Assembly (NCBI RefSeq): GCF_002979775.1
Contig: NZ_PCPR01000006.1
Location: 1 to 64,000, forward strand
From: Arthrobacter sp. MYb23
GTDB lineage: Bacteria > Actinomycetota > Actinomycetes > Actinomycetales > Micrococcaceae
DNA: 64,000 nt
Direction of reading: 5' to 3'
Part shown: piece after piece, positions 29,277-38,456 of the stretch
Numbering within the stretch: position 1 is the stretch's first letter
Layout: each line of letters begins with the position of its first letter
The notes under the pieces: generated by a model
What the model saw: only the letters and a program-made list of their open reading frames with translations
The model's database searches: none
What the model was told of the DNA's origin: nothing
Translations under genes and position numbers: made by a program

Positions 29277-29909
29277 ATGACCAAATATGCCAAGGACGAA
29301 TTCGATCAGGTTCCGCAGAACACGTCCCGCCAGGGCGTTCATCGAGACGCCCAAGAGACCCCGCGCCCCACTCTGTGGCCGGTCCTGACAGTTGGGGCAG
29401 TGGCCTTGGTGCTCGGACTGGTGGCCTTCCTGATCCTCCCCAACCTTGGCCTCGTAGCGCCGGGCGCTGCATCAAACGTCACGACGCCGGCACCCCAGCA
29501 GACATCGACGGCACCGTCAGCTGCACCAACTGAATCCAGTAGCGCGCCCTCCGTTTCCAGCGAACCCAGCAGCGAACCCAGTGCCGAACCAACGCCATCG
29601 GAATCTCCTTCAGCGACTCCTTCCTCGGCTCCTGTGGACAAGACCACTCCGGTAGCTGTGTACAACGGCGCTGGAACCGCCGGCTTGGCCGGGCGCGTGG
29701 CAGGTCTCGTTCAGGGTGACGGCTGGGCGTTGAGCACGGTTGGTAACTGGGGCGGACTGCCGCAGCAGACGTCCGTGATCTTCTACAACGCTCCCGCGCA
29801 AAAGGCGAACGCCGAGGCCCTGGGAACCTTGCTGGGCATTCAAACCATTGTGGAAACGCCTGAGGTCCAACAGCCGCTGGTGGTTGTGGCCGGCCCGGGC
29901 TTCCAGTAA
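29277..29909 (+). CDS. LytR C-terminal domain membrane protein
   Basis: A 210-residue protein with a short cytoplasmic N-terminus, one membrane segment (about residues 38-60, VLTVGAVALVLGLVAFLIL), a Ser/Thr/Pro/Glu-rich linker and a C-terminal LytR_C domain (TPVAVYNGAGTAGLAGRVAGLVQGDGW, later VIFYNAPAQKANAEALGTLLG). The domain is extracellular and is linked to cell-wall polymer assembly in LytR-CpsA-Psr contexts, but here it occurs without the catalytic LCP domain. The start at 29277 is chosen because upstream sequence overlaps the DUF3263 region. Confidence 0.85.
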   Translation: MTKYAKDEFDQVPQNTSRQGVHRDAQETPRPTLWPVLTVGAVALVLGLVAFLILPNLGLVAPGAASNVTTPAPQQTSTAPSAAPTESSSAPSVSSEPSSEPSAEPTPSESPSATPSSAPVDKTTPVAVYNGAGTAGLAGRVAGLVQGDGWALSTVGNWGGLPQQTSVIFYNAPAQKANAEALGTLLGIQTIVETPEVQQPLVVVAGPGFQ

Positions 29910-29914
29910 GGATC

Positions 29915-29932
29915 ACGCCCGATCTAGGGCGT
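29915..29932 (+). terminator. Weak hairpin after the LytR_C gene
   Basis: ACGCCC (29915-29920) pairs with GGGCGT (29927-29932), directly after the stop. It is short and has no U-run. Confidence 0.3.
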
Positions 29933-30081
29933 CAAAGCTCCAACTCGGTTAAGCCTCAATAACAAAAGCGGTGCCCTGCCCCTCCGCGGCAGCGCGGTGA
30001 TGGTGACAGTGGTTACAGTGGATTGATTCCGGTACGGAGATCCCGGCAACCGGTCTTGGCTACTGCGAAAGTGTGGGCATC

Positions 30082-30285
30082 ATGGCTTTGGGAACCGTTA
30101 AATGGTTCAACGCCGAAAAAGGCTACGGCTTCATCACTGTGGATGAATCCGGCGACGACGTCTTTGTGCATTGGTCCGCCATCCAGATGGATGGCTTCCG
30201 CGCCCTCGAAGAAGGCCAGCGCGTTGAGTTCGAACTGGGGGAGGGCCAGAAGGGTCCGCAAGCCGAAGGTGTCCGCGTCGCATAG
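30082..30285 (+). CDS. Cold-shock protein, CspA type
   Basis: A 67-residue OB-fold RNA chaperone starting [34 protein letters not shown]. Both RNA-binding motifs are intact: RNP1 as KGYGFITV and RNP2 as VFVHWSAI, where VHFSAI is more usual, so Trp replaces Phe. The ATG at 30082 matches the family start; a GTG nine bases upstream is unnecessary. It stands alone between a weak hairpin and a hairpin at 30291. Confidence 0.93.
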   Translation: MALGTVKWFNAEKGYGFITVDESGDDVFVHWSAIQMDGFRALEEGQRVEFELGEGQKGPQAEGVRVA

Positions 30286-30290
30286 TTTGG

Positions 30291-30328
30291 GGTCGCGCTG
30301 TTCGAGGTCGCGCAGATCGAACGCGACC
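30291..30328 (+). terminator. Hairpin after the cold-shock gene
   Basis: GGTCGCG and TTCGA (30291-30305, with a 3-nt bulge) pair with TCGA and ACGCGACC (30317-30328), just after the stop. Confidence 0.55.
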
Positions 30329-30394
30329 TTCACACCTCTTCCCGTCAGCCCATGGCTGAAACCACTTTGTTTATAGCGCAAAGTGCAATCTCTG

Positions 30395-30421
30395 CTTGCA
30401 CTCTCCCCGGCCGAGTGCTAA
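30395..30421 (+). promoter_or_regulatory. CIRCE element 1 (HrcA operator) of groEL
   Basis: CTTGCACTC-N9-GAGTGCTAA. The right arm is perfect; the left arm matches TTAGCACTC at 7 of 9 positions. TTGCAC inside it may serve as -35, with a -10-like TAATTA at 30419-30424. Confidence 0.85.
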
Positions 30422-30429
30422 TTATTGAT

Positions 30430-30456
30430 TTAGCACTCCTACGGTTCGACTGCTAA
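30430..30456 (+). promoter_or_regulatory. CIRCE element 2 (HrcA operator) of groEL
   Basis: TTAGCACTC-N9-GACTGCTAA. The left arm is perfect and the right arm matches GAGTGCTAA at 8 of 9. It begins 9 bp after CIRCE 1, about 184 bp before the groEL ATG. Confidence 0.9.
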
Positions 30457-30555
30457 GTCCGGCCCGGTTAACCCCGGCGGCGGACAGGTAGTGAACCCGC
30501 GGAGGATCAAGAAACACCTTGGTGGGGTGAGGTTCGGAGCGCGGGGCATACATAG

Positions 30556-32265
<1,710 letters not shown>

Positions 32266-32348
32266 GCCTCCCGGCTGTAGCGATACAGCGCCGGGCCTGC
32301 GCTGGAATAGCCTTGCGCTAGACCAGCATTGCCCTGAACAGCATGACG

Positions 32349-32385
32349 ACGGCGGTCCCCATCATTTGGTGGGGGCCGCCGTTTT
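32349..32385 (+). terminator. Rho-independent terminator of groEL
   Basis: A 13-bp stem, 32349-32361 with 32370-32382 (one G-U pair), an 8-nt loop and a following T-run. Confidence 0.85.
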
Positions 32386-32390
32386 GCGTC

Positions 32391-32455
32391 GGCACCCTTG
32401 GCTCCCGCAGCCTTGGCTCCGGCACCCTTGGCTCGACACCTTGGCTCCGGCACCC
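32391..32455. repeat. Tandem repeat, 14-16 bp unit, about 4.5 copies
   Basis: GGCACCCTTGGCTCC-like units begin at 32391, 32407, 32421, 32435 and 32449 (partial). The array is non-coding and sits between the groEL terminator and a large palindrome. Confidence 0.75.
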
Positions 32456-32460
32456 AAGTA

Positions 32461-32510
32461 GGTAGCAGCAGATGCCCTTTTGAGCGCTCAAAACGGCATC
32501 TACTGCTACT
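32461..32510. repeat. 50-bp near-perfect palindrome
   Basis: The 25-nt arms 32461-32485 and 32486-32510 are complementary at 22 of 25 positions with no loop, centred on GAGC|GCTC. It lies about 55 bp before the RNase HI gene. It could extrude as a cruciform, act as a terminator, or be an interspersed palindromic repeat. Confidence 0.8.
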
Positions 32511-32564
32511 TAGTTGGGGGCTAGCACGGTTTTAGTGTCGGTGGGGTCTGGCAGGATTAACCCC

Positions 32565-33641
32565 ATGACGATTATTGCTGCCGCCGATGGGTCCGCCCTC
32601 GGTAATCCTGGGCCGGCCGGTTGGGCCTGGTACGTTGATGACTCCTGTTGGCGAGCAGGGGGTTGGCCGCACGGTACCAACAACCAGGGTGAATTGATGG
32701 CCGTCCTGGACCTGTTCCGGTCCACGGCCCACGTGCCACAAGAAGAGCTGCGGATCCTCTGCGACAGCCAGTACGTCATTAACTGCATCACCAAGTGGAT
32801 GCCAGGATGGAAGCGGAAGGGCTGGCGAAAGGCCGACGGGAAGCCCGTGCTGAACGTGGACCTCCTCAAAGAGATCGACCAAGCGATCGTTGGCCGTAAA
32901 TACACCTTCGAATGGGTCAAGGGCCATGCCGGTCATCCCCTCAACGAAGCCGCGGACGAGCGCGCCCGAGCCGTTGCTACGGCCTACCAGCAGGGCGTCG
33001 CCCACCGGTCCGGCCCCGGATTCCCTGGAGCCCAGGAGCAGGGCAAAGCACCGGAGCAGGGCAAGGCACCGGAGCTTGGCAAAGCACCAGAACAAGTGAG
33101 GTCTCAGCAGGAGACTGTCCCAGTCCCCGTCCCTGCCAGCGCCGGTGCTGGCGTCGCCTCCGTGAGAGCTGGTTCTGCACCCCTTAAGGCTGACCGCAGT
33201 CCCCGGCCGCATTTTGAGCCCACGCTGTTTGGCGAGTCTGGCATCTTTGGCCAAGCCGACCTCTTCAGCGAGCTGGAGGACGACGCTTCTGCACAGCAAT
33301 TGTCGGCGGAGGACACCGTTTTGGCGTTGGAGCGGGAACTGCTCCGTCCGGATGTGAGGGCGGACATTGGCAGGATCGGTGTGCTGCTCCACCCGGACTT
33401 CGCGGAGATCGGCAGTTCTGGAAGGTTCTGGACGCGGGACGCCATGATGGTGGCCTTGGAAGAGGACCCCGGCGAACCGACCGAACTGGAACTGCTCAGC
33501 GCTGACCGGCTGAGTGAGAATACCATCTTGCTGAATTACCGCAGCTTCGCGCACACAGGCTCTGCGCTCCGCAGCTCTGTCTGGATGCTGGACCGCGGCC
33601 AATGGAGGCTCCGGTTCCACCAGGGGACTGTTGAGGGCTAA
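32565..33641 (+). CDS. RNase HI fused to a C-terminal NTF2-like (DUF4440-type) domain
   Basis: A 358-residue two-domain protein. Residues 1-145 form RNase HI, with catalytic acidic residues in ADGSALGNPGPAGWAW, NNQGELMAVLD, LCDSQYV and NEAADERARA. It should cut RNA in RNA:DNA hybrids. A Pro/Gly/Gln-rich linker contains three copies of EQGKAP encoded by 18-bp repeats (33036-33089). From about residue 240 a DUF4440/NTF2-like fold follows (LLRPDVRADIGRIGVLLHPDFAEIGSSGRFWTRDAM, ending WMLDRGQWRLRFHQGT). The second domain's role is unknown. ATG 32565 is the natural RNase H start. Confidence 0.88.
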   Translation: MTIIAAADGSALGNPGPAGWAWYVDDSCWRAGGWPHGTNNQGELMAVLDLFRSTAHVPQEELRILCDSQYVINCITKWMPGWKRKGWRKADGKPVLNVDLLKEIDQAIVGRKYTFEWVKGHAGHPLNEAADERARAVATAYQQGVAHRSGPGFPGAQEQGKAPEQGKAPELGKAPEQVRSQQETVPVPVPASAGAGVASVRAGSAPLKADRSPRPHFEPTLFGESGIFGQADLFSELEDDASAQQLSAEDTVLALERELLRPDVRADIGRIGVLLHPDFAEIGSSGRFWTRDAMMVALEEDPGEPTELELLSADRLSENTILLNYRSFAHTGSALRSSVWMLDRGQWRLRFHQGTVEG

Positions 33642-33675
33642 ACCCCTGAGAGTTGGGCCGGAGAGAAATTTGTGA

Positions 33676-33720
33676 CCTGCGGGGCCGGCTGTACAGGGGG
33701 AAGACAGCCGACCCCGCAGG
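33676..33720. terminator. Bidirectional hairpin terminator
   Basis: The 17-nt arms 33676-33692 and 33704-33720 pair with one mismatch, between the convergent genes ending at 33641 and 33752. Confidence 0.85.
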
Positions 33721-33751
33721 AGTTCATCGGGGAAGACCCGGTTAGGGGCAG

Positions 33752-34042
33752 CTAGTAGGTGAAGCGCTGGGTGTTGCCCTGCTCCACTTCCGAATAGGTG
33801 GTGGCGGCTGAGGACAAGGCCATGGTGATGGACGCCAGGGAGGCCTCAACCTTGCTCTGGGTGAGGGACCACTCCATCACAAGCGCCTGGAAATTTGTGG
33901 CAGCTGTTCCCCGCCAGGTCGCCTCGAGTTCCTCCAGGCCGCGCCTCATGGTCAGGACATCGGAACTGATGCGATCAACAGTTCCCTTGACGTTGGCTGA
34001 CTTGAGCTGGAGCAATTCGGTATCGACGGAGATGACGCTCAT
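33752..34042 (-). CDS. WXG100 (ESAT-6-like) protein
   Basis: A 96-residue helical-hairpin protein of the WXG100 superfamily, the small secreted substrates of type VII (ESX/Ess) secretion. The central turn carries W-R-G in LEATWRGTAATNF, and the flanking helices are amphipathic. The C-terminal tail is YSEVEQGNTQ; the YxxxE secretion motif is met by its YSEVE. No EccC ATPase, partner WXG protein or toxin is adjacent, so it is an orphan here. GAAAGG precedes the ATG. Confidence 0.88.
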   Translation of the reverse strand: MSVISVDTELLQLKSANVKGTVDRISSDVLTMRRGLEELEATWRGTAATNFQALVMEWSLTQSKVEASLASITMALSSAATTYSEVEQGNTQRFTY

Positions 34043-34181
34043 GGGTGATGCCTTTCGACGAAGATGTTCCGCTTGTTGCGGGGGATGCGTGGCTACATCC
34101 TTGAGCCTAGGCAGCCGCCCGCAAGCGCAGAACAGGCGTTCGTCGCTATGTGGATAACGGAGCTATGTGGATAAGGGCCCC

Positions 34182-35645
34182 CTATGTGGACAACAGCTCA
34201 GCTGACTCCTGGTGGAACGGGAGGCTGACCACCAACGTGGCACCCCCGCCGTCGGTCTCGGCAACCTGGACCGTACCGCCATGCGAGCCCACAATCGCAG
34301 CCACAATCGCGAGCCCAAGGCCGCTGCCACCGGTTTCCCTGGTCCGTGAGGTGTCCGCGCGGTAGAAGCGCTCAAAGATCTTGTTGGTTTCGGCCTCAGG
34401 AATGCCCGGCCCGTGATCGCGGATCTCAATGATTGAAACGGAGCCGGCAGGTGTTGTTCGAACACCGACAGCCAGTTCTATGGGGCTGCCCTCGGGGGTG
34501 TACCTCAGCGCATTTCCCACCAGGTTCCCAATGACTTGCCTGAGCTTGGCTTCGTCGCCCTGGACCGGCGCTGCAGTGGGGGAAGCGCCGTCGAGACCTG
34601 TGAGCGTAATGGTCCGGTCTCCGGAGGAGGCCTTCGTATCAACGACAGCGTCATGGGCAAGGAGCTGCAGATCCACCGGCTTGAGCTGCAGCGGCCGCTG
34701 CTCGTCGAGCCGGGCAAGCATCAACAGGTCCTCCACCATGGATCCCATGCGCTTGGCTTCGCTTTCGATCCTGCCCATCGCCATGGCCACGTCATCCTTG
34801 GTGGCCAAGGCTCCGTGACGATAAAGCTCGGAGAAGCCGCGGATGGTCACCAAGGGTGTCCGCAGCTCATGGGAGGCATCGGCTGCGAAGCGTCGCATAC
34901 GCCCTTCGGACGCCGCGCGGGCAGCAAAAGAAGCCTCGATGTGGGCAAGCATGGCATTGAGGGAACCGCCAAGCCGGCCAACCTCGGTGTGGGGGTTATC
35001 CACTTCCACACGGCGGGACAGATCGCCGGCCGCGATTGCCGCAGCGGTCTTTTCCACTTTGGCGAGCGGGCGGAATGACCGCGCCACAGTCCAGGTGGCG
35101 ATGAAGAACGCCAGGACCAGAGTCAACAGGCCAACGCCTACCACCACCAAGACGGCATGCTCCATCACTTTGTCCACGGGAGTGAGCGGCAGCCCGATGA
35201 TCACTACCCCATTTTGGCCGTTGGCCGTGACCCCAATGGCCACCACGCGCCAGTTGGTACCGGCAGTGCCTTTGACTTGGAAGGGGGAGTTGCCACGGAG
35301 CTTGGCTTCAGCTGCGGTGATGTTGGTGATCGCCGGGCGATCATTCTGACTGCCGCCGAAGGGATAAGGGTCCAGACCGGGTACATACAGCGTCAGCGAG
35401 TAGTCCGTGGGCACGGCGGTGTCGGTAGGAGCCGAGGGGTTGGGCTGGGCCAGCTTGTCAAAGGACTGCTGATCCTGGGCCAAGGCGACGGCGGCCTTGA
35501 GTTTGTCATCCACCTGGCCTTGCAGGTAACTCTTGACGAGCGTGAGCGTTCCCGCGCCCGTGGCCGTCAGGGCAAGCAGGAGCAGGCCCATGATGATGGC
35601 GACAAGCTGAGACCTCAGGGACGCCGATTTCCAGCGAAGCAGCAA
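34182..35645 (-). CDS. Two-component sensor histidine kinase
   Basis: A 487-residue membrane kinase. Segment 1 is about residues 14-36, a roughly 125-residue extracytoplasmic sensor follows, and segment 2 is about 165-185. Then come a HAMP domain, a HisKA domain with phospho-acceptor His259 (DASHELRTPLVTIRGF), and a HATPase with NLVGNALRYTPEG and GSGLGLAIVAAIVGSHGG. It is translated after the response regulator with a 3-bp gap, so the two form an operon. The signal is unknown; the layout recalls mycobacterial TrcS/MprB types. Confidence 0.93.
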   Translation of the reverse strand: MLLRWKSASLRSQLVAIIMGLLLLALTATGAGTLTLVKSYLQGQVDDKLKAAVALAQDQQSFDKLAQPNPSAPTDTAVPTDYSLTLYVPGLDPYPFGGSQNDRPAITNITAAEAKLRGNSPFQVKGTAGTNWRVVAIGVTANGQNGVVIIGLPLTPVDKVMEHAVLVVVGVGLLTLVLAFFIATWTVARSFRPLAKVEKTAAAIAAGDLSRRVEVDNPHTEVGRLGGSLNAMLAHIEASFAARAASEGRMRRFAADASHELRTPLVTIRGFSELYRHGALATKDDVAMAMGRIESEAKRMGSMVEDLLMLARLDEQRPLQLKPVDLQLLAHDAVVDTKASSGDRTITLTGLDGASPTAAPVQGDEAKLRQVIGNLVGNALRYTPEGSPIELAVGVRTTPAGSVSIIEIRDHGPGIPEAETNKIFERFYRADTSRTRETGGSGLGLAIVAAIVGSHGGTVQVAETDGGGATLVVSLPFHQESAELLST

Positions 35646-35648
35646 GGG

Positions 35649-36359
35649 TCAGCGCTTCTCTGCCGTTCGCAGCACGTAGCCCACGCCGCGCTTGGTCTGA
35701 ATGAGGGCTGCGGCATCGGGATCGATGTCCACCTTGCGTCGCAGGTAGGAGATGTAGGACTCCACGATCGAGGCGTCGCCGTTGAAGTCGTACTCCCAAA
35801 CGTGGTCAAGGATCTGGGCCTTGGAAAGGACGCGGTTGGGATTGAGCATGAGGTAGCGCAGGAGCTTGAATTCGGTGGGGGACAGCTCGATCACTGTGCC
35901 GCCGCGGCGGACCTCATGGGCGTCGTCGTCGAGTTCAAGATCGTCAACGCGGATCACGGCGTCATCGTCCTCCAGCGGCTGCGTGCGGCGAAGGACCGCG
36001 CGGATGCGTGCCACCACTTCGTCGAGGCTGAAGGGTTTGGTGACGTAGTCGTCGCCCCCGACGGTGAGGCCGGTGACTTTGTCTTCGGTATCGTCCTTCG
36101 CCGTTAGGAAGAGGACGGGGAAGTGCTTCCCGGCAGCGCGGAGGCGCCGGGTCACCGTGAACCCGTCCATGTCCGGCAGCATGACATCCAGGACCGCAAG
36201 GTCCGGGGAGTGGAGATCGGCCGCTGCGAGGGCTTCGCGACCGTTGGCGGCCGCAACGACCTCGAAGCCTGCAAATCGCAGCGACGTGGACAGCAGCTCG
36301 CGGATATTTGGCTCGTCGTCGACAACGAGAAGCTTGGCTTCAGGACCGTTCTTTTTCAT
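35649..36359 (-). CDS. OmpR/PhoB-family response regulator
   Basis: A 236-residue regulator. The receiver domain has the acidic pair in LLVVDDEPN, phospho-acceptor Asp58 (LAVLDVMLPDMDG), and Lys in DDYVTKPFS. A winged-helix effector domain follows (LSPTEFKLLRYLMLNPNRVLSKAQILDHVWEYD, then VESYISYLRRKVD). It is paired with the kinase downstream. ATG 36359 and ATG 36368 are both possible; the GGGAG site is 12 nt from the first and 4 nt from the second, and is buried in a small hairpin. Confidence 0.93.
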   Translation of the reverse strand: MKKNGPEAKLLVVDDEPNIRELLSTSLRFAGFEVVAAANGREALAAADLHSPDLAVLDVMLPDMDGFTVTRRLRAAGKHFPVLFLTAKDDTEDKVTGLTVGGDDYVTKPFSLDEVVARIRAVLRRTQPLEDDDAVIRVDDLELDDDAHEVRRGGTVIELSPTEFKLLRYLMLNPNRVLSKAQILDHVWEYDFNGDASIVESYISYLRRKVDIDPDAAALIQTKRGVGYVLRTAEKR

Positions 36360-36372
36360 GACACCCATGATG

Positions 36373-36389
36373 CTCCCAGAAACTGGGAG
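36373..36389 (-). promoter_or_regulatory. Hairpin sequestering the response regulator ribosome binding site
   Basis: On the minus strand CTCCCAG-TTT-CTGGGAG forms a perfect 7-bp stem whose 3' arm contains the GGGAG site just before the ATG. It may limit translation. Confidence 0.45.
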
Positions 36390-36454
36390 TTTTCTGGACG
36401 CCGCATGGGAGCCCCCTGCGTGGCTGAAGCCGCACAAGCGGCTGGAGCAGCACA

Positions 36455-37090
36455 CTAAGCCCCCAGCGCCAACCCCACCCCCAGCGCGCCCATGGTCAGA
36501 GCGATCCCGCCGTCCAGGAATCGCCAGGACAGGGGCCGGGCAAAGAATCCTCGGAGGAAACGCGCACCGAACCCCAAAGAGCAGAACCACAGGATGCTGC
36601 CCAGCATGGCGCCGGCCCCGAACCACCATTGCAGTTGGGTGCCCTGGGCGCTGGCTATCGAGCCAAGAAGGGCTATGTCCAGGTAGACGTGCGGGTTGAG
36701 CCAGGTCAGGGCGAGCACGGTTGTGACGGCAGCAGCGACACCGCGCTTCGCGCCGCCGTCGTTAGCTCCTCCTTCACTTGTTGTCAGCGACTGCGGGCGG
36801 AGGGCGCGCCGGGCTGCCATGATGCCGTACGTCACCAGGAATGCGGCGCCCACGTAGCGAAGAACGACGACGGCGGCAGGGGCTGCCGTCATGAGCGCGC
36901 CGGTGCCAAGCACACCGGCCGCGATCAGTATGGCGTCGGACAAGGCGCATACCGCGACGATGGGCACGATGTGCTCGCCCCGGATTCCTTGGCGGAGTAC
37001 GAAAGCGTTCTGGGCTCCGATGGCGACGATAAGCGCAAGGCCTGTGGCCATGCCGAGGCCAGCGGATTGGAGGAAATCAGTAAAGTTCAC
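36455..37090 (-). CDS. lysE: LysE-family basic amino acid exporter
   Basis: A 211-residue membrane protein with six hydrophobic segments that exports L-lysine and L-arginine. The family signature is GLALIVAIGAQNAFVLRQGIRGEH in helix 1, followed by VCALSDAILIAAGVLG and LTWLNPHVYLDIALLGS. GTG 37090 is the inferred start. It is divergent from the LysR gene at 37159, the classic lysE-lysG arrangement in which the regulator activates export when lysine or arginine accumulates. Confidence 0.93.
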   Translation of the reverse strand: MNFTDFLQSAGLGMATGLALIVAIGAQNAFVLRQGIRGEHIVPIVAVCALSDAILIAAGVLGTGALMTAAPAAVVVLRYVGAAFLVTYGIMAARRALRPQSLTTSEGGANDGGAKRGVAAAVTTVLALTWLNPHVYLDIALLGSIASAQGTQLQWWFGAGAMLGSILWFCSLGFGARFLRGFFARPLSWRFLDGGIALTMGALGVGLALGA

Positions 37091-37143
37091 TCTTCGAAAG
37101 TATGGTCACGCGGACATTTAGACCAGCTAAAGATTCTCATGCT

Positions 37144-37162
37144 GCATAAGATCTTCTTATGC
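37144..37162. promoter_or_regulatory. Inverted repeat overlapping the lysG start
   Basis: GCATAAG (37144-37150) and CTTATGC (37156-37162) are perfect arms with a 5-bp centre; the lysG ATG (37159) lies in the right arm. It is a candidate LysG binding or autorepression site in the 68-bp divergent region. Confidence 0.5.
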
Positions 37163-38100
37163 CACAATTTCCATCCGATCAGCTCCTCACCTTCGCCACG
37201 GTCCTCTCAGAGGGGACACTGGATGCTGCCGCGCGCCTCCTCCACATCACGCCGTCGGCGGTCTCCCAACGGCTGAAGGCGCTCGAGCAGTCGGCGGGAA
37301 GGGTCCTGCTTCAACGCAGCAACCCCGCCCAAGCCACCGAGGCGGGCGAAGTGGTGCTTCGCTTGGCGAGGCAGGTGGCACAACTGGAAGCCGACGCCGG
37401 ACGGGAACTGGGGCTGGATACGGACCGGGCGCAGTTGGCCGTGCCCATTGTGGTCAACGCGGATTCACTGGCGGTGTGGTTCCTCCAAGCGTTGGCCCAG
37501 GTGCCCGGTGACCTCAATGTCACCTTCGACCTCCACCGGGATGACGAACAGCACTCCACGTCGTTGCTTCGTTCCGGCACGGTCATGGCAGCCGTGACGG
37601 CAACTCCCGAGCCCGTGCAAGGATGCCGCGTAGAGAGTCTGGGGGTGATGCGATACCGCGCGGTTGCCGCACCGCAGTTCACGGAGCGGTGGTTCCCTGG
37701 ACTGCAAGAGGGCTTGGACTCACAAAGGGCTCTGCGCGGGGCCACACTCAACGCGGCGACCACCGTGGATTTCGACCGCAAGGACACCTATCAGTGGGCC
37801 TTCGTGCAGGCGGCGTTCACAGCTGAGGGCGAACCGGTCCCGGACCGGAAAGGTCCCAGACACTACGTCCCGGCCTCCCAGGACTTCGGCGACGCGATCC
37901 GATTAGGCCTCGGCTGGGGCCTGATCCCGGAAGTCCAATGCGGACCCGAAATCGCCGACCACCGGCTGATCGAGCTCGCCCCCGATCGTCCCTTCGACGT
38001 GCCGCTGTACTGGCAGCGATGGAAGACCGCATCCACGGTGTTGGACGTTCTCAGCGATACGGTCCGCGAGGTTTCGGGGCTGTATTTAAGGAGACCCTGA
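37159..38100 (+). CDS. lysG: LysR-family activator of lysE (ArgP/LysG type)
   Basis: A 313-residue LysR regulator. The N-terminal winged HTH has LLTFATVLSEGTLDAAARLLHITPSAVSQRLKALEQSAG, and the rest is the substrate-binding domain that senses basic amino acids. ArgP/LysG members share the QRSNPAQATEAGEVVLRLARQ segment. It is divergent from lysE across 68 bp. An inverted repeat covers its own start codon, consistent with autoregulation. It ends without a clear terminator before the small gene at 38188. Confidence 0.92.
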   Translation: MPQFPSDQLLTFATVLSEGTLDAAARLLHITPSAVSQRLKALEQSAGRVLLQRSNPAQATEAGEVVLRLARQVAQLEADAGRELGLDTDRAQLAVPIVVNADSLAVWFLQALAQVPGDLNVTFDLHRDDEQHSTSLLRSGTVMAAVTATPEPVQGCRVESLGVMRYRAVAAPQFTERWFPGLQEGLDSQRALRGATLNAATTVDFDRKDTYQWAFVQAAFTAEGEPVPDRKGPRHYVPASQDFGDAIRLGLGWGLIPEVQCGPEIADHRLIELAPDRPFDVPLYWQRWKTASTVLDVLSDTVREVSGLYLRRP

Positions 38101-38187
38101 GTATCTGAGGAAGCACTGAATCTTTGAAATCCCAACACGCCTGCGGATGCTTCCAATAATGTCAGTGCCCCGTTCCACACTTTAAAC

Positions 38188-38409
38188 ATGGCAAACACAG
38201 CAGCTCCCGCAAACATCCACCAGAACCGCACCAGTGACGTCGAGTTCCATGTGACCTATCTGGATGCCGATTCGGGCCGCATCCGGCGCGAAGACTTTGA
38301 AGACCTGGCCGCAGCCGAACGGTTCGCCAGTGCACAGCTCCGCGATGAGGACTCCTGGGCCGTGGTGGACCACGTCAAACTCGAGATCACCAGCCGGATG
38401 GTCGCCTAA
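38188..38409 (+). CDS. Small acidic protein of unknown function
   Basis: A 73-residue frame, MANTAAPANIHQNRTSDVEFHV, then TYLDADSGRIRREDFEDLAAAERFASAQLRDEDSWAVVDHVKLE. The alternating strand-helix-strand pattern and coherent codon use argue for a real small protein. There is no strong ribosome binding site, and TTTAAAC just upstream could be part of a promoter for a nearly leaderless message. No family is recognised. A short tandem duplication follows its stop. Confidence 0.6.
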   Translation: MANTAAPANIHQNRTSDVEFHVTYLDADSGRIRREDFEDLAAAERFASAQLRDEDSWAVVDHVKLEITSRMVA

Positions 38410-38410
38410 G

Positions 38411-38456
38411 GCTCACGCCTCTCAAGCCAGCTCACACCTCTCAGCCCGGCTCACTC
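38411..38456. repeat. 19-bp tandem repeat at a convergent junction
   Basis: GCTCACGCCTCTCAAGCCA (38411-38429), a diverged copy at 38430-38448, and a partial third copy that runs into the stop codon of the multicopper oxidase gene. Confidence 0.7.

Noticed and set aside
30413..30438. Reading the inner CIRCE arms (GAGTGCTAA then TTAGCACTC) as a single inverted operator
   Set aside because: The order is opposite to the CIRCE consensus. The arms are better explained as the inner halves of two correctly oriented tandem CIRCE elements.
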